DNA of 55,744 bases, taken from the NCBI GenBank assembly GCA_013297775.1, contig JAAFIL010000023.1, forward strand, positions 1 through 55,744. The letters are read 5' to 3'. How positions within the stretch are numbered: the stretch's first letter is position 1; each line of letters begins with the position of its first letter. The stretch is from Bacteroidota bacterium (GTDB taxonomy: Bacteria; Bacteroidota; Bacteroidia; B-17B0; Aurantibacillaceae). Shown here in pieces: positions 27,768 through 36,975 of this stretch. Both the position numbers and the translations under genes were made by a program. The notes beneath the pieces are model-generated. The model saw only the letters and a program-made list of their open reading frames with translations, was not told where the DNA came from and ran no database searches.

Positions 27768-29078
27768 ATGAAACGCGTGCTTATTTTAACCTATTATTGG
27801 CCTCCTAGCGGTGGAGCGGGGGTGCAACGTTGGCTAAAGTTTGCCAAGTACTTGCGTTCGTGCGGTTGGGAACCTGTTATTTATACCGCCGAAAATGGCG
27901 AAATGCCAGTAGAAGATGCCAGTTTAGCAAAAGACATACCGCATAACATGGAGGTACTTAAAACACCAATTTGGGAACCTTACGATGTATATAAAAAATT
28001 TATCGGTCAAAAGAAGAACGAAAAAATTAATGCTGGCTTTTTAAGCGAGAGTAAAAAAAATAGTTTTCTCTCTGGTATTGCCGTTTGGATACGTGGTAAT
28101 TTTTTTATACCCGATGCGCGTAAATTTTGGATTAAACCCTCCATTCGTTTTTTAAAAACATATTTAAGTCAACAGCCTGTGCAAGCTATAATAAGCAGCG
28201 GACCACCCCACAGCATGCACCTTATTGCCCGTGGCATTAAAAAAGTATTTCCACACGTATTGTGGATAAGCGATTTTAGAGACCCTTGGACAAATATTGA
28301 TTTTTATGAAGAACTTAAACTCACATTTTTAGCCGATGCCAAACACCGACGATTCGAAAAAGCCGTATTAAGAGAAAGCGATGCCGTTGTAAGCGTTGGA
28401 GCCACCATGAGCGAAGAATTAAAATTTATTTTAGGCGATGAACGGGCGCACAAAAAATTTCATGTTATAACCAATGGGTTCGATGAAAGCGATTTAAACA
28501 CCCAAACCCCTGTTGAAAAAGATGCTTACTTCACCATTGCACACATTGGTACTTTAGTGAAAAGCCGCAACCCCGAGTTGTTATGGCAAGCTATTAAAGA
28601 ATTAATAGCCGAACATCCCAACATGGCTCAAAAACTACGCATTAAATTAGTTGGAAAAGTAGATGTAACGGTGAACGAACGCATTCTACACTATGGTTTA
28701 GAGCCTTATGTAATCCGAATTGATTACTTACCTCACAACGAAGTGTTGCAGGTGGTGCAAAAGAGCCACGTCAATTTATTGTTGATTAATCAAACTAAAA
28801 ACGCAAAAGGCATTTTAACAGGAAAATTTTTTGAATATTTACTAGCGAGTGTTCCTATTTTAGCAATAGGGCCACCCGATGGCGATTTAGCAGCTATTTT
28901 AAATGCAACGCAAAGTGGTTACATTAGCCATTTCGATGATAAAGCAACCTTAAAAACGAATATCTTGCGCTTGTTGGAAGGGCAAGTACCTACTTTTAAT
29001 GCCTCAGAAATACATCAGTACAGCCGAAGTGAACTAACCAAAAAATTGGCGGCTTTATTAGACAAAATGACCGCTTAG
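27768..29078 (+). CDS. Glycosyltransferase family 4-like protein
   Basis: A 436-residue GT-B fold glycosyltransferase. The N-terminus has the Rossmann opening VLILTYYWPPSGGAGVQRWLK with the glycine-rich acceptor loop (residues 14-19). The C-terminal half carries FTIAHIGTLVKSRNPELL and GKFFEYLLASVPILAIGPP, the donor-binding region with the conserved glutamate of GT4 enzymes. It probably adds a sugar to a cell-surface polysaccharide or glycan. There is no signal peptide. The gene follows the 57-bp array and precedes the yebC-like gene by 41 bases. Donor and acceptor cannot be told from sequence. Confidence 0.8.
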   Translation: MKRVLILTYYWPPSGGAGVQRWLKFAKYLRSCGWEPVIYTAENGEMPVEDASLAKDIPHNMEVLKTPIWEPYDVYKKFIGQKKNEKINAGFLSESKKNSFLSGIAVWIRGNFFIPDARKFWIKPSIRFLKTYLSQQPVQAIISSGPPHSMHLIARGIKKVFPHVLWISDFRDPWTNIDFYEELKLTFLADAKHRRFEKAVLRESDAVVSVGATMSEELKFILGDERAHKKFHVITNGFDESDLNTQTPVEKDAYFTIAHIGTLVKSRNPELLWQAIKELIAEHPNMAQKLRIKLVGKVDVTVNERILHYGLEPYVIRIDYLPHNEVLQVVQKSHVNLLLINQTKNAKGILTGKFFEYLLASVPILAIGPPDGDLAAILNATQSGYISHFDDKATLKTNILRLLEGQVPTFNASEIHQYSRSELTKKLAALLDKMTA

Positions 29079-29092
29079 TTCGGGTATTTTTC

Positions 29093-29100
29093 TAAATTTG
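29093..29100 (+). promoter_or_regulatory. Possible -7 promoter box for the yebC-recJ run
   Basis: TAAATTTG matches TAnnTTTG exactly and ends 19 bases before the ATG at 29120. No clear -33 TTTG. Confidence 0.4.
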
Positions 29101-29119
29101 TAAACTAAATTTACACGTA

Positions 29120-29833
29120 ATGGGACGTATTTTTGAAAAACGGAAAGCAACCATGTTTAAGCGTTATGCTAAAATGGCGAAAGCTTTCACTAAAATAGGA
29201 CGAGAGATTGTTATTGCGGTTAAAGCAGGAGGGCCAAGCCCAGAGAGCAACCCACGTTTGCGTATGATTATGCAAAATGCGAAAGCCATTAACATGCCCA
29301 AAGCAAATGTGGAAGGCGCCATTAAACGTGCCAGTGAAAAAAATTCGGAAAACTACGAAGAAGTTATTTACGAAGGCTATGCCCCACACGGTGTGCCCGT
29401 GTTAGTAGAAACAACAACCAATAACCCAACGCGCACGGTGGCAAGTGTACGCATGTATTTTTCGCGTGCGGGTGGCGCATTAGGAACCAATGGCTCTGTT
29501 AGTTTTATGTTCGAACATAAAGTCATGTTTAAAATAGAAGGACCAACTTTAAGTAAAGACGATTTAGAACTTGAGTTAATTGATTTCGGATTAGAAGAAC
29601 TTAATTTTGATGAAGAAACAAATAGCTACATCATTCAAACAGCATTTACCGATTATGGAAAAATGCAAGGCGCACTCGAAGAGCGTAAAATGAATGTAAC
29701 CGAAACCAGTAAACTTTATATTCCAACTACTACTAAAGAATTAACGCCCGAGCAAGAAGCAGAAGTGATGGCCATGATTGAAAAGATGGAAGAGGACGAT
29801 GATATTGAAGCAGTTTATCATAACATGGCTTAA
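29120..29833 (+). CDS. YebC/PmpR-family protein (TACO1 type)
   Basis: A 237-residue cytoplasmic protein of the conserved YebC family. Members have been described as DNA-binding regulators and, more recently, as translation factors that relieve ribosome stalling. The N-terminus has KRYAKMAKAFTKIGREIVIA and PRLRMIMQNAKAINMPKANVEGAIKRA. It is followed by YEGYAPHGVPVLVETTTNN and RTVASVRMYFSRAGGALGTNGSV, all standard for the family. The start MGRIFEKRK differs slightly from the common MAGHSKWA form but keeps the basic character. It is followed by recJ after 11 bases, probably in one transcript. Confidence 0.9.
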   Translation: MGRIFEKRKATMFKRYAKMAKAFTKIGREIVIAVKAGGPSPESNPRLRMIMQNAKAINMPKANVEGAIKRASEKNSENYEEVIYEGYAPHGVPVLVETTTNNPTRTVASVRMYFSRAGGALGTNGSVSFMFEHKVMFKIEGPTLSKDDLELELIDFGLEELNFDEETNSYIIQTAFTDYGKMQGALEERKMNVTETSKLYIPTTTKELTPEQEAEVMAMIEKMEEDDDIEAVYHNMA

Positions 29834-29844
29834 TTTTTTATTTG

Positions 29845-31551
29845 GTGGAGAAACGCTGGCAAATACATACGGTTAACAACCAGCAAGCAGTGAGTAACCT
29901 GCAAAACCAGTTAGGTGTTACACGTCTTGTAGCCTCCCTATTGGTGCAACGTGGTATCGAAAATTTTGAACAAGCTAAATCTTTTTTTCGACCCGATTTG
30001 AGCGAACTACACGATCCATTTTTGATGAAAGACATGGACAAAGCTATTGCCCGCATCGAAACGGCTATTGCTAACCATGAAAAAATATTAATTTACGGCG
30101 ATTATGATGTAGATGGAACAACGGCTGTTGGTTTGGTCTATCATTTTTTTAAACGATTTTCTTCACACATTCGGTATTACATTCCCGACCGTTACAAAGA
30201 AGGCTACGGCATTTCGTTTGCAGGAATTGATTACGCTGCCGAAAATGGCTACTCACTCATTATTGCGCTCGATTGTGGCATTAAGGCTATTGACAAAGTA
30301 GCCTATGCCAACACAAAGCAAGTTGACTTTATTATTTGCGACCATCACTTAGCAGGCGATGAAGTGCCCAATGCCGTTGCTATACTCGATCAAAAGCAGC
30401 ACAATTGCAATTATCCTTTCAAAGAATTAAGCGGCTGTGGCATCGGGTTTAAACTCATACAAGCATTTTGCATACATCAACACTTAGATATGCAATTGTG
30501 TTATAATTACCTCGATTTGGTAGCCACCAGCATTGCCGCCGATGTTGTCCCGATTACAGGCGAGAATAGAATTTTAGCACACTTTGGTTTAGAAATTATC
30601 AATAAAAATCCAAGACCGGGTATTAAAGCCTTGCTGGATACCAATCAACTTAATAAAGTATTAACCATTAGTAGTTTAGTTTTTATTTTGGGGCCTCGTA
30701 TTAATGCCGCTGGGCGCATTGAACACGGTAGCAAAGCCGTTGAGTTATTGATTTGTGAAAACGAAGACGAGGCTACTCAATTTGCAAAAGCCATTAACGA
30801 TACCAACACCCAACGCAAAGATTTGGATTTGGGAACAACAGGCGAAGCCATGCAGATGATGGATGCCGACCCTTTAACACCCTTTAAAAAAAGTACAGTT
30901 ATATACAGTAACCGTTGGCACAAAGGCGTAATAGGTATTGTGGCCTCGCGTTTAATTGAAAAATATTATCGCCCCACAATTGTATTAACCGAAAGCGAGG
31001 GCAAAGCAACGGGCAGCGCGCGAAGTGTGAAAGATTACGACGTTTACAATGCCATTGAACAATGTGCCGATTTATTAGATCAGTTTGGTGGTCATAAATT
31101 TGCGGCTGGCTTAACCCTTAAAAAAGAAAACTTAGAACCCTTCCGTTTAAAGTTTGAAGAAGTAGTTTCGGCCTCTATTACTAACGACCAATTGATACCG
31201 AAAGTAGAAATAGATTTAGAAATTGAACTGCACGACATTAACGAAAAACTCATTCGTATTTTAAAACAAATGGCACCGCATGGGCCACATAATATGATAC
31301 CACAGTTTTGCGTACGTGGAGTTTATGATACGGGATGGGCGAGGGTAGTGGGCACCAACCATTTAAAACTCGAAGTTTTTCAGAAACAAAATCCAAATTA
31401 TCGCTTTTCGGCAATGGGTTTCGATAAAGGCGATTACTTACATTTTGTAACCAATAATAAACCATTCGATATGGTTTTTAGAATTCAAGAAGCCGAATAC
31501 AAAGGAGTTACCACGGTACAGTTATTAATAGAAGAATTACGCATCCATTAA
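29845..31551 (+). CDS. recJ: Single-stranded-DNA-specific exonuclease RecJ
   Basis: A 568-residue 5'-3' exonuclease of the DHH family, acting in recombination and mismatch repair. Motifs: YGDYDVDGTTA (about residue 90), LDCGIKA, ICDHHLAGDEVP (the DHH motif, about 167), AADVVPI, then the DHHA1 part with KGVIGIVASRL and FGGHKFAAGLTL. An OB-type C-terminal domain completes it. I choose the GTG at 29845 (MEKRWQ), the form relatives begin with; a TTG one codon earlier is possible. It lies between yebC and the CocE-like gene with gaps of 11 and 5 bases, so it is an operon member. Confidence 0.95.
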   Translation: MEKRWQIHTVNNQQAVSNLQNQLGVTRLVASLLVQRGIENFEQAKSFFRPDLSELHDPFLMKDMDKAIARIETAIANHEKILIYGDYDVDGTTAVGLVYHFFKRFSSHIRYYIPDRYKEGYGISFAGIDYAAENGYSLIIALDCGIKAIDKVAYANTKQVDFIICDHHLAGDEVPNAVAILDQKQHNCNYPFKELSGCGIGFKLIQAFCIHQHLDMQLCYNYLDLVATSIAADVVPITGENRILAHFGLEIINKNPRPGIKALLDTNQLNKVLTISSLVFILGPRINAAGRIEHGSKAVELLICENEDEATQFAKAINDTNTQRKDLDLGTTGEAMQMMDADPLTPFKKSTVIYSNRWHKGVIGIVASRLIEKYYRPTIVLTESEGKATGSARSVKDYDVYNAIEQCADLLDQFGGHKFAAGLTLKKENLEPFRLKFEEVVSASITNDQLIPKVEIDLEIELHDINEKLIRILKQMAPHGPHNMIPQFCVRGVYDTGWARVVGTNHLKLEVFQKQNPNYRFSAMGFDKGDYLHFVTNNKPFDMVFRIQEAEYKGVTTVQLLIEELRIH

Positions 31552-31556
31552 ACGCT

Positions 31557-33464
31557 ATGAAGAAACAATTGATAATACTTAGTATTTTTATGAATGTAGG
31601 ATGGTTTGCTATCCCTTTAACGGCGCAAACAACTAATGTTACCATTGATTCGGTTTGGATGGTAGCCAATTATACCAAACAAGAATTAATGATACCCATG
31701 CGCGATGGCGTTAAACTTTATACAGCGGTGTATGCTCCAAAGTCTAATGCTGAAAAACATCCGATATTGATGATGCGTACACCGTACTCTTGCGCACCTT
31801 ATGGAAGTAATTACCCATCGCCACGCGTTTATAAAACACATTGGGTTAATTATGTAAAAGAAGGTTACATTATTGTGCAACAAGATGTTCGTGGACGTTA
31901 TAGGAGCGAAGGAAATTTTATAGATGTACGCCCATTTGAAAAAGATAAAGAACAACGCAAAGGGGTTATAGACGAGTCTTCTGATACTTACGATGCGATT
32001 GATTATTTAGTAAAAAAAATTCCGAATAACAATGGTAAAGTTGGGGTCTTTGGTATTTCGTATCCCGGATTTTACAGTACCATGGCAGCACTTAGTAATC
32101 ACCCGTCGTTAAAAGCAGTAAGTCCGCAGGCACCTGTAACCGATTGGTTCATGGGCGATGATTTTCATCACAATGGTGCGTTTTCGTTAATGGATGGATT
32201 TAGTTTTTATTATTCATTTGGTAAGCCGCGCCCTAAGCCAACCTCGCAGCACGAACCAGATTTTGTGTTTCCCTCGAAAGATAATTACGATTTTTTTTTA
32301 AAGATGGGCGCGATTCGTAACTTTTCGAAGTACATGGGAAATGATATTAAATTTTGGGAAGAGATGCGCAACCATCCCGATTATGATGAATTTTGGAAGG
32401 CCCGCGATGCCCGCCGTTCGTGTTACAACATTAAGCCAGCCATGTTAGTAGTAGGTGGCACTTTTGATGCAGAAGATTGTTTTGGAGCTTGGAATTTATA
32501 CAAAGCCATCGAAAAGCAATCGCCTACAACGGATAATAAATTAGTAATGGGGCCTTGGTTTCATGGCGGGTGGTCGCGAGGCATGGGTGCTCATCTTGGC
32601 AATGTACGTTTTGGAAGTAATACTGCCGAGTACTATCAATTAAACATGGAGTTGCCCTTTTTTAATTATCACCTAAAAGGTAAGGGTTCTACCTCAGATA
32701 TTGCAGAAGCAAATATATTTTTTACCGGTGAAAATACGTGGAAGCAATTCAATCAATGGCCACCAGAAAAAACAAAAATGACAGATTTATATTTTCAAGC
32801 CAATAATAAACTAACCTATACCAAGCCCGAAGTAAATACTTCAGCTTCTTATTACACAAGCGACCCTGCGCATCCTGTGCCTTATACCGAAGATGTACAT
32901 TTACGACGCACACGCGAGTACATGAGTGATGATCAACGGTTTGCTTCTCGCCGCCCAGATGTATTAAGTTTTAGCACAGATGTATTAACCGAAGATATAA
33001 CCTTGGCTGGAACACTTATTGCTGACTTGCAAGTGGTTATTAGCACAGGCGATGCCGACTTTGTAGTAAAAGTTATAGATGTATTTCCAGATGATTTTAA
33101 ATATGATTCGAACTATTGTTGCAAAGGCGTAAGTAACGAAGCGGTAATGGCGGGTTACCAAATGTTGGTGCGTGGTGAAATAATGCGAGGGCGTTACCGT
33201 AAAAGTTTCGAAAAGCCTGAGGCGTTTATCCCTGGTGAAAACGCTAATGTGAAATTTGAGCTTCCAGATGTAGCGCATACGTTTAAAGCAGGGCATAAAT
33301 TAATGATTCAAATTCAAAGCACTTGGTTTCCTTTGTTTGATAGAAATCCGCAGCAACTAATAAATCCTTATACGTGCAGCGATGCTGATTTTATAAAAAG
33401 CGAAATCACTTTGTTACATCAAGCAAATGCCGCATCGCTTATTCGTTTGCCTATTTTGAAATAA
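31557..33464 (+). CDS. CocE/NonD-family serine hydrolase (S15-like), exported
   Basis: A 635-residue alpha/beta hydrolase related to X-Pro dipeptidyl peptidases and alpha-amino-acid ester hydrolases. A signal peptide (residues 1-24, ending LTAQ) sends it to the periplasm or beyond. The catalytic serine is in GISYPGFYS (about residue 167), the acid in GGTFDAEDCFGAW (about 300) and the histidine in GPWFHGGWSR (about 335). A C-terminal jelly-roll (DLYFQANNKL ... IQSTWFPLFDRNPQQ) is typical of the family. It probably cleaves peptide or ester bonds. It starts 5 bases after recJ, and its stop overlaps the ATG of the next small gene by one base. Confidence 0.88.
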   Translation: MKKQLIILSIFMNVGWFAIPLTAQTTNVTIDSVWMVANYTKQELMIPMRDGVKLYTAVYAPKSNAEKHPILMMRTPYSCAPYGSNYPSPRVYKTHWVNYVKEGYIIVQQDVRGRYRSEGNFIDVRPFEKDKEQRKGVIDESSDTYDAIDYLVKKIPNNNGKVGVFGISYPGFYSTMAALSNHPSLKAVSPQAPVTDWFMGDDFHHNGAFSLMDGFSFYYSFGKPRPKPTSQHEPDFVFPSKDNYDFFLKMGAIRNFSKYMGNDIKFWEEMRNHPDYDEFWKARDARRSCYNIKPAMLVVGGTFDAEDCFGAWNLYKAIEKQSPTTDNKLVMGPWFHGGWSRGMGAHLGNVRFGSNTAEYYQLNMELPFFNYHLKGKGSTSDIAEANIFFTGENTWKQFNQWPPEKTKMTDLYFQANNKLTYTKPEVNTSASYYTSDPAHPVPYTEDVHLRRTREYMSDDQRFASRRPDVLSFSTDVLTEDITLAGTLIADLQVVISTGDADFVVKVIDVFPDDFKYDSNYCCKGVSNEAVMAGYQMLVRGEIMRGRYRKSFEKPEAFIPGENANVKFELPDVAHTFKAGHKLMIQIQSTWFPLFDRNPQQLINPYTCSDADFIKSEITLLHQANAASLIRLPILK

Positions 33465-33586
33465 TGTTACAGCGTTACATTGTATATGCCTTAGTAATAG
33501 CCGCAATAGGGGCCTTGGTTTATAAATACCTCATTCCAAAAAAAATGAAAAAAAAATCGGATAAGGATTGTGGATGTGGAAAATAG
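33464..33586 (+). CDS. FeoB-associated Cys-rich membrane protein
   Basis: A 40-residue protein, short enough to be missed by ordinary gene calling. The ATG overlaps the stop of the hydrolase gene (TAATG). One transmembrane helix (YIVYALVIAAIGALVYKYL) is followed by a basic stretch and the C-terminal CGCGK. This architecture (membrane helix, lysines, then CGxCG-like tail) matches the FeoB-associated Cys-rich family, normally found beside the ferrous iron transporter FeoB. No feoA or feoB is in the window, so this is an orphan copy. The assignment rests on architecture rather than alignment. Confidence 0.7.
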   Translation: MLQRYIVYALVIAAIGALVYKYLIPKKMKKKSDKDCGCGK

Positions 33587-33771
33587 TTTTTAGAAAATAC
33601 ATCCACCCGAAAAACAATACGTTCATTAGTGCTTACAAACTGAAAAAAAGGCGTAGTTTACTTTATTTCAACGTCATTTCGTCTTATTAAATACTCGCTT
33701 TACGTCAAATTAACCGATTTTACCGATTGGAATAAAATATGCTTTTGATAATACGTTAAACATTAAATTGT
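33587..33771 (+). promoter_or_regulatory. clpB upstream region
   Basis: A 185-base gap that should hold the clpB promoter. It contains the short direct repeat ACCGATT (twice, around 33713-33728). I see no exact TAnnTTTG box and no CIRCE-type inverted repeat, so heat-shock control cannot be shown from sequence. Confidence 0.3.
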
Positions 33772-36369
33772 ATGAACTTTAATAATTATACCATCAAATC
33801 GCAAGAGGCTATTCAACAAGCCTTGCAAGTGGCACTCTTAAATGGACAACAAGCCATTGAACCCGCTCACATCGTAAAAGCAATTCTCGAAACCGATGAA
33901 AATGTGAGTCCGTATTTACTAAAAAAATTCAGTAGCAATTTGGCCGTATTTTCAAAAACGGTAGATAGTATTGTGAGTAGTTATCCTAAAGTATCTGGCG
34001 GGCAGCCTTATTTATCAACGGCTTCCAATCAAGCTTTAGCTAAAGCAACCGCTTGCTTAAAAGAATTTAAGGATGAGTTTGTAGCCATTGAACATATTTT
34101 ATTAGGTGTTTTAGCGGGTAACGATGCCATGGCGAATTTAATGAAGGACCAAGGGATTACCGAAAAAGGATTAAAACTAGCCATCACCGAATTGCGTAAA
34201 GGCGATCGCGTAACGTCGCAAACACAAGAGGAAACGTATAACGCTTTAAATAAATATGCCGTACATCTTAATAAGCAAGCACAAAGCGGCAAGTTAGATC
34301 CCGTTATTGGTCGCGATGATGAAATTAGAAGGGTGTTACAAATTTTATCGCGTCGAACCAAAAATAATCCTATTTTAGTTGGCGAACCAGGTGTTGGGAA
34401 AACCGCTATTGCCGAGGGATTGGCGCATCGAATTAATAATGGAGATGTACCCGAAAATTTAAAAACCAAGCAACTCTATGCGTTAGATATGGGCGCATTA
34501 ATTGCAGGTGCTAAGTTTAAAGGGGAGTTTGAAGAGCGTTTAAAATCGGTGATTAAAGAAGTGATTAACAGTAATGGTGATATTATTTTATTCATTGATG
34601 AAATTCATACGCTAGTTGGTGCAGGCGGTAGTGGTGAGGGAGCCATGGATGCAGCTAATATTTTAAAACCTGCTTTGGCGCGTGGCGAGTTAAGAGCCAT
34701 TGGTGCAACAACGCTAAACGAATTTCAAAAATATTTTGAGAAAGATAAAGCTCTTGAACGCCGTTTTCAAAAGGTGTTGGTGGATGAACCCAATCCCGAA
34801 GATGCTATTTCTATTTTACGTGGCATTAAGGAAAAGTACGAAGCCCATCATAAAGTGCGAATTAAAGATGAAGCTATTATTGCCGCTGTAGAATTGAGTC
34901 AACGTTATATTAGCGATCGGTTTTTACCCGATAAGGCCATTGATTTAATGGATGAAGCGGCTTCTAAATTGCGCATGCAAATTAATTCGATGCCAATTGA
35001 GTTGGATGAAGTTGAACGTAAAATTATGCAACTCGAAATTGAACGCGAAGCCATGAAGCGCGAGCAGGAAGACCGTAAAGTAGAAGAGTTGAATAAAGAG
35101 ATTGCAGAGCATCAAGATAGACGAAATGCGTTACGCGCCAAATGGCAAGGTGAAAAGGAGATGATTGAAAATGTGCAACGTATTAAAACCGATATTGAAA
35201 ATTTAAAACTTCAGGCAAATGCGTTTGAAAAACAAGGCGATTATGGAAAGGTGGCCGAAATACGTTATGGTAAAATTAAAGAAGCAGAATTGCAACTGGT
35301 AACGTATGAACAAAAATTATCAGAAGCTAAAGAGAGTGGCTCGCAATTGGTTAAAGAGGAAGTAGATAGTGAAGATATTGCGTCGGTGATTAGCGTATGG
35401 ACTGGCATTCCAATTACACGCATGTTGCAAAGTGAAAAAGAAAAATTGTTGCACCTCGAAGCGGAGTTGCATAAGCGCGTAGTGGGGCAACACGAGGCCA
35501 TTGAGAGTTTAGCTGATGCCGTTCGACGGAGTAAAGCTGGCTTACAAGATGCCAAGCGCCCCATAGGTTCGTTTATTTTTTTAGGAACAACGGGTGTTGG
35601 TAAAACGGAATTGGCCAAAGCATTAGCCGAGTTTTTATTTAATAACGAGCAAGCTTTAACGCGCATTGATATGAGTGAGTATCAAGAGCGACATGCGGTG
35701 AGTCGTTTAATTGGCGCGCCTCCCGGTTATGTGGGTTACGAAGAAGGTGGGCAATTAACCGAAGCTGTACGTCGTAAACCATATTGTGTTATTTTGCTGG
35801 ATGAGATCGAAAAAGCGCATCCAGATGTATTTAATATTTTATTACAAGTGTTAGATGACGGGCGTTTAACGGACAACAAAGGACGCACCGTTAATTTTAA
35901 AAATACTATTATTATTATGACGAGTAATATTGGCTCGCCTATTATACAAGAACGGTTCGAGAAGTTAACGGAGGAGAATAGGGATGAGGTTTTAGCTAAA
36001 ACTAAAGTAGAGGTGTTTGAGGTGTTGAAAAAAACAATTCGTCCCGAGTTTTTAAATCGGATTGATGATGTGTTATTGTTTGAGCCATTGGGTCGTAATG
36101 AAGTGCGAACCATTGTGGAGTTACAGTTTAATGAGGTGGTGAAACGCTTGGCAGAGCAACACATTAAACTTTTGGCAACTGAGGAGGCTTTTGATTGGTT
36201 GGCGCAATTAGGCTTTGATCCAGTATTTGGTGCAAGACCCGTAAAACGCACTATTCAAAAGCAAGTATTAAATGAATTGAGTAAACAACTGTTAGCGGGT
36301 TCAGTTGATAAATCGAAACCTATTATTTTAGATATGTTTGATGGTCAATTTGTGTTTAGAAATCAATAA
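33772..36369 (+). CDS. clpB: ATP-dependent disaggregase ClpB
   Basis: An 865-residue Hsp100 chaperone that extracts proteins from aggregates together with DnaK. Order of parts: Clp N-domain repeats (about 1-145), NBD1 with Walker A GEPGVGKT (about 203) and IDEIHTLVGAG, the coiled-coil M domain (about 400-525, rich in Glu/Lys), NBD2 with GTTGVGKT (about 605) and GYVGYEEGGQLTEAVRRKP, then the C-terminal domain with DPVFGARPVKRTIQK. Length is normal for ClpB, and the M domain separates it from ClpA and ClpC. It is a single-gene unit after a 185-base gap. Confidence 0.97.
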   Translation: MNFNNYTIKSQEAIQQALQVALLNGQQAIEPAHIVKAILETDENVSPYLLKKFSSNLAVFSKTVDSIVSSYPKVSGGQPYLSTASNQALAKATACLKEFKDEFVAIEHILLGVLAGNDAMANLMKDQGITEKGLKLAITELRKGDRVTSQTQEETYNALNKYAVHLNKQAQSGKLDPVIGRDDEIRRVLQILSRRTKNNPILVGEPGVGKTAIAEGLAHRINNGDVPENLKTKQLYALDMGALIAGAKFKGEFEERLKSVIKEVINSNGDIILFIDEIHTLVGAGGSGEGAMDAANILKPALARGELRAIGATTLNEFQKYFEKDKALERRFQKVLVDEPNPEDAISILRGIKEKYEAHHKVRIKDEAIIAAVELSQRYISDRFLPDKAIDLMDEAASKLRMQINSMPIELDEVERKIMQLEIEREAMKREQEDRKVEELNKEIAEHQDRRNALRAKWQGEKEMIENVQRIKTDIENLKLQANAFEKQGDYGKVAEIRYGKIKEAELQLVTYEQKLSEAKESGSQLVKEEVDSEDIASVISVWTGIPITRMLQSEKEKLLHLEAELHKRVVGQHEAIESLADAVRRSKAGLQDAKRPIGSFIFLGTTGVGKTELAKALAEFLFNNEQALTRIDMSEYQERHAVSRLIGAPPGYVGYEEGGQLTEAVRRKPYCVILLDEIEKAHPDVFNILLQVLDDGRLTDNKGRTVNFKNTIIIMTSNIGSPIIQERFEKLTEENRDEVLAKTKVEVFEVLKKTIRPEFLNRIDDVLLFEPLGRNEVRTIVELQFNEVVKRLAEQHIKLLATEEAFDWLAQLGFDPVFGARPVKRTIQKQVLNELSKQLLAGSVDKSKPIILDMFDGQFVFRNQ

Positions 36370-36536
36370 TTAAATTTTTAATCAACTATTAAAGTTTAAG
36401 AAAGAGGAGCTTAAAAAATTCACGATTTTAATGGTTATAAATGTTTTACCACAATCTACAAAGTAAAGAAAGGGGTTACTGTACAGATAAGTTTCCCCTT
36501 GTCAGATAAGTCCAAAAAGTCCGTTGGACTATTTTA
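36370..36536. other. Intergenic segment after clpB
   Basis: About 170 bases with no gene. AAGTCCAAAAAGTCCGTTGGACT (around 36509-36531) can fold as a small hairpin, with AGTCC pairing GGACT, which may help end the clpB transcript, though no T-run follows. Confidence 0.35.
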
Positions 36537-36747
36537 GGGTCAGGGTTAAAAGTTGGGGATTAGAAAAATGAAATCAAAAAATTAAAATAAATATGATTTA
36601 TTTGATGTCGTGTTGAAATGGGTAATAAGTCAACGTAGGATAGTGCGTTGGCGACTTATTCTCATTTCAATACGAAAGCGAGTTTGGCTCGCTTATTTTG
36701 TCGTTAAAATTAATTCCAACTTTATCCCCAACTTTTAACCCTGACCC
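36537..36747. repeat. Nested palindromic element with 24-bp perfect arms
   Basis: Arms 36537-36560 and 36724-36747 are exact reverse complements over 24 bp (core GGGTTAAAAGTTGGGG). Inside are two more hairpins: TTGAAATG (36613-36620) with CATTTCAA (36663-36670), extended by AATAAGTC/GACTTATT, and AAGCGAG (36676-36682) with CTCGCTT (36688-36694). The layout suggests a small non-autonomous mobile element or REP-like structure. No coding capacity. Confidence 0.75.
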
Positions 36748-36773
36748 CTATTTTATCCTAAGTAGTGGTATTA

Positions 36774-36933
36774 TACCAACATCATTTCTAAAAGATACGT
36801 TGACCCAGTTTCTTTTTCTCTTATACTTCCTCAAAAATTATACCCGTAGGGCTTGCTACGCCTATAATTTTTTCTTCGCCTAAAAGAAAAATAATTCTGG
36901 TTCAACTTGTATCTTTTAGAACCGATATTGGTA
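36774..36933. mobile_element. 160-bp palindromic MITE-like element, copy C
   Basis: Third 160-bp copy, TACCAACATC to GATATTGGTA, same orientation as the others, with 3 differences from copy A. TTA flanks it on both sides (36771-36773 and 36934-36936). It lies 26 bases beyond the nested palindrome and 42 bases from the stop of the GNAT-effector gene. Confidence 0.85.
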
Positions 36934-36975
36934 TTAGATGTTTGATTCTAAGTACTCGATTTCTAGCGACTATGG

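Noticed and set aside
34029-36251. Long minus-strand open frames inside clpB
   Set aside because: They are antisense to a well-conserved gene, lack domains and follow from its codon usage.
36698-36883. Plus-strand frame of 61 residues
   Set aside because: It runs across the nested palindrome and into a 160-bp element, and no other evidence supports it.
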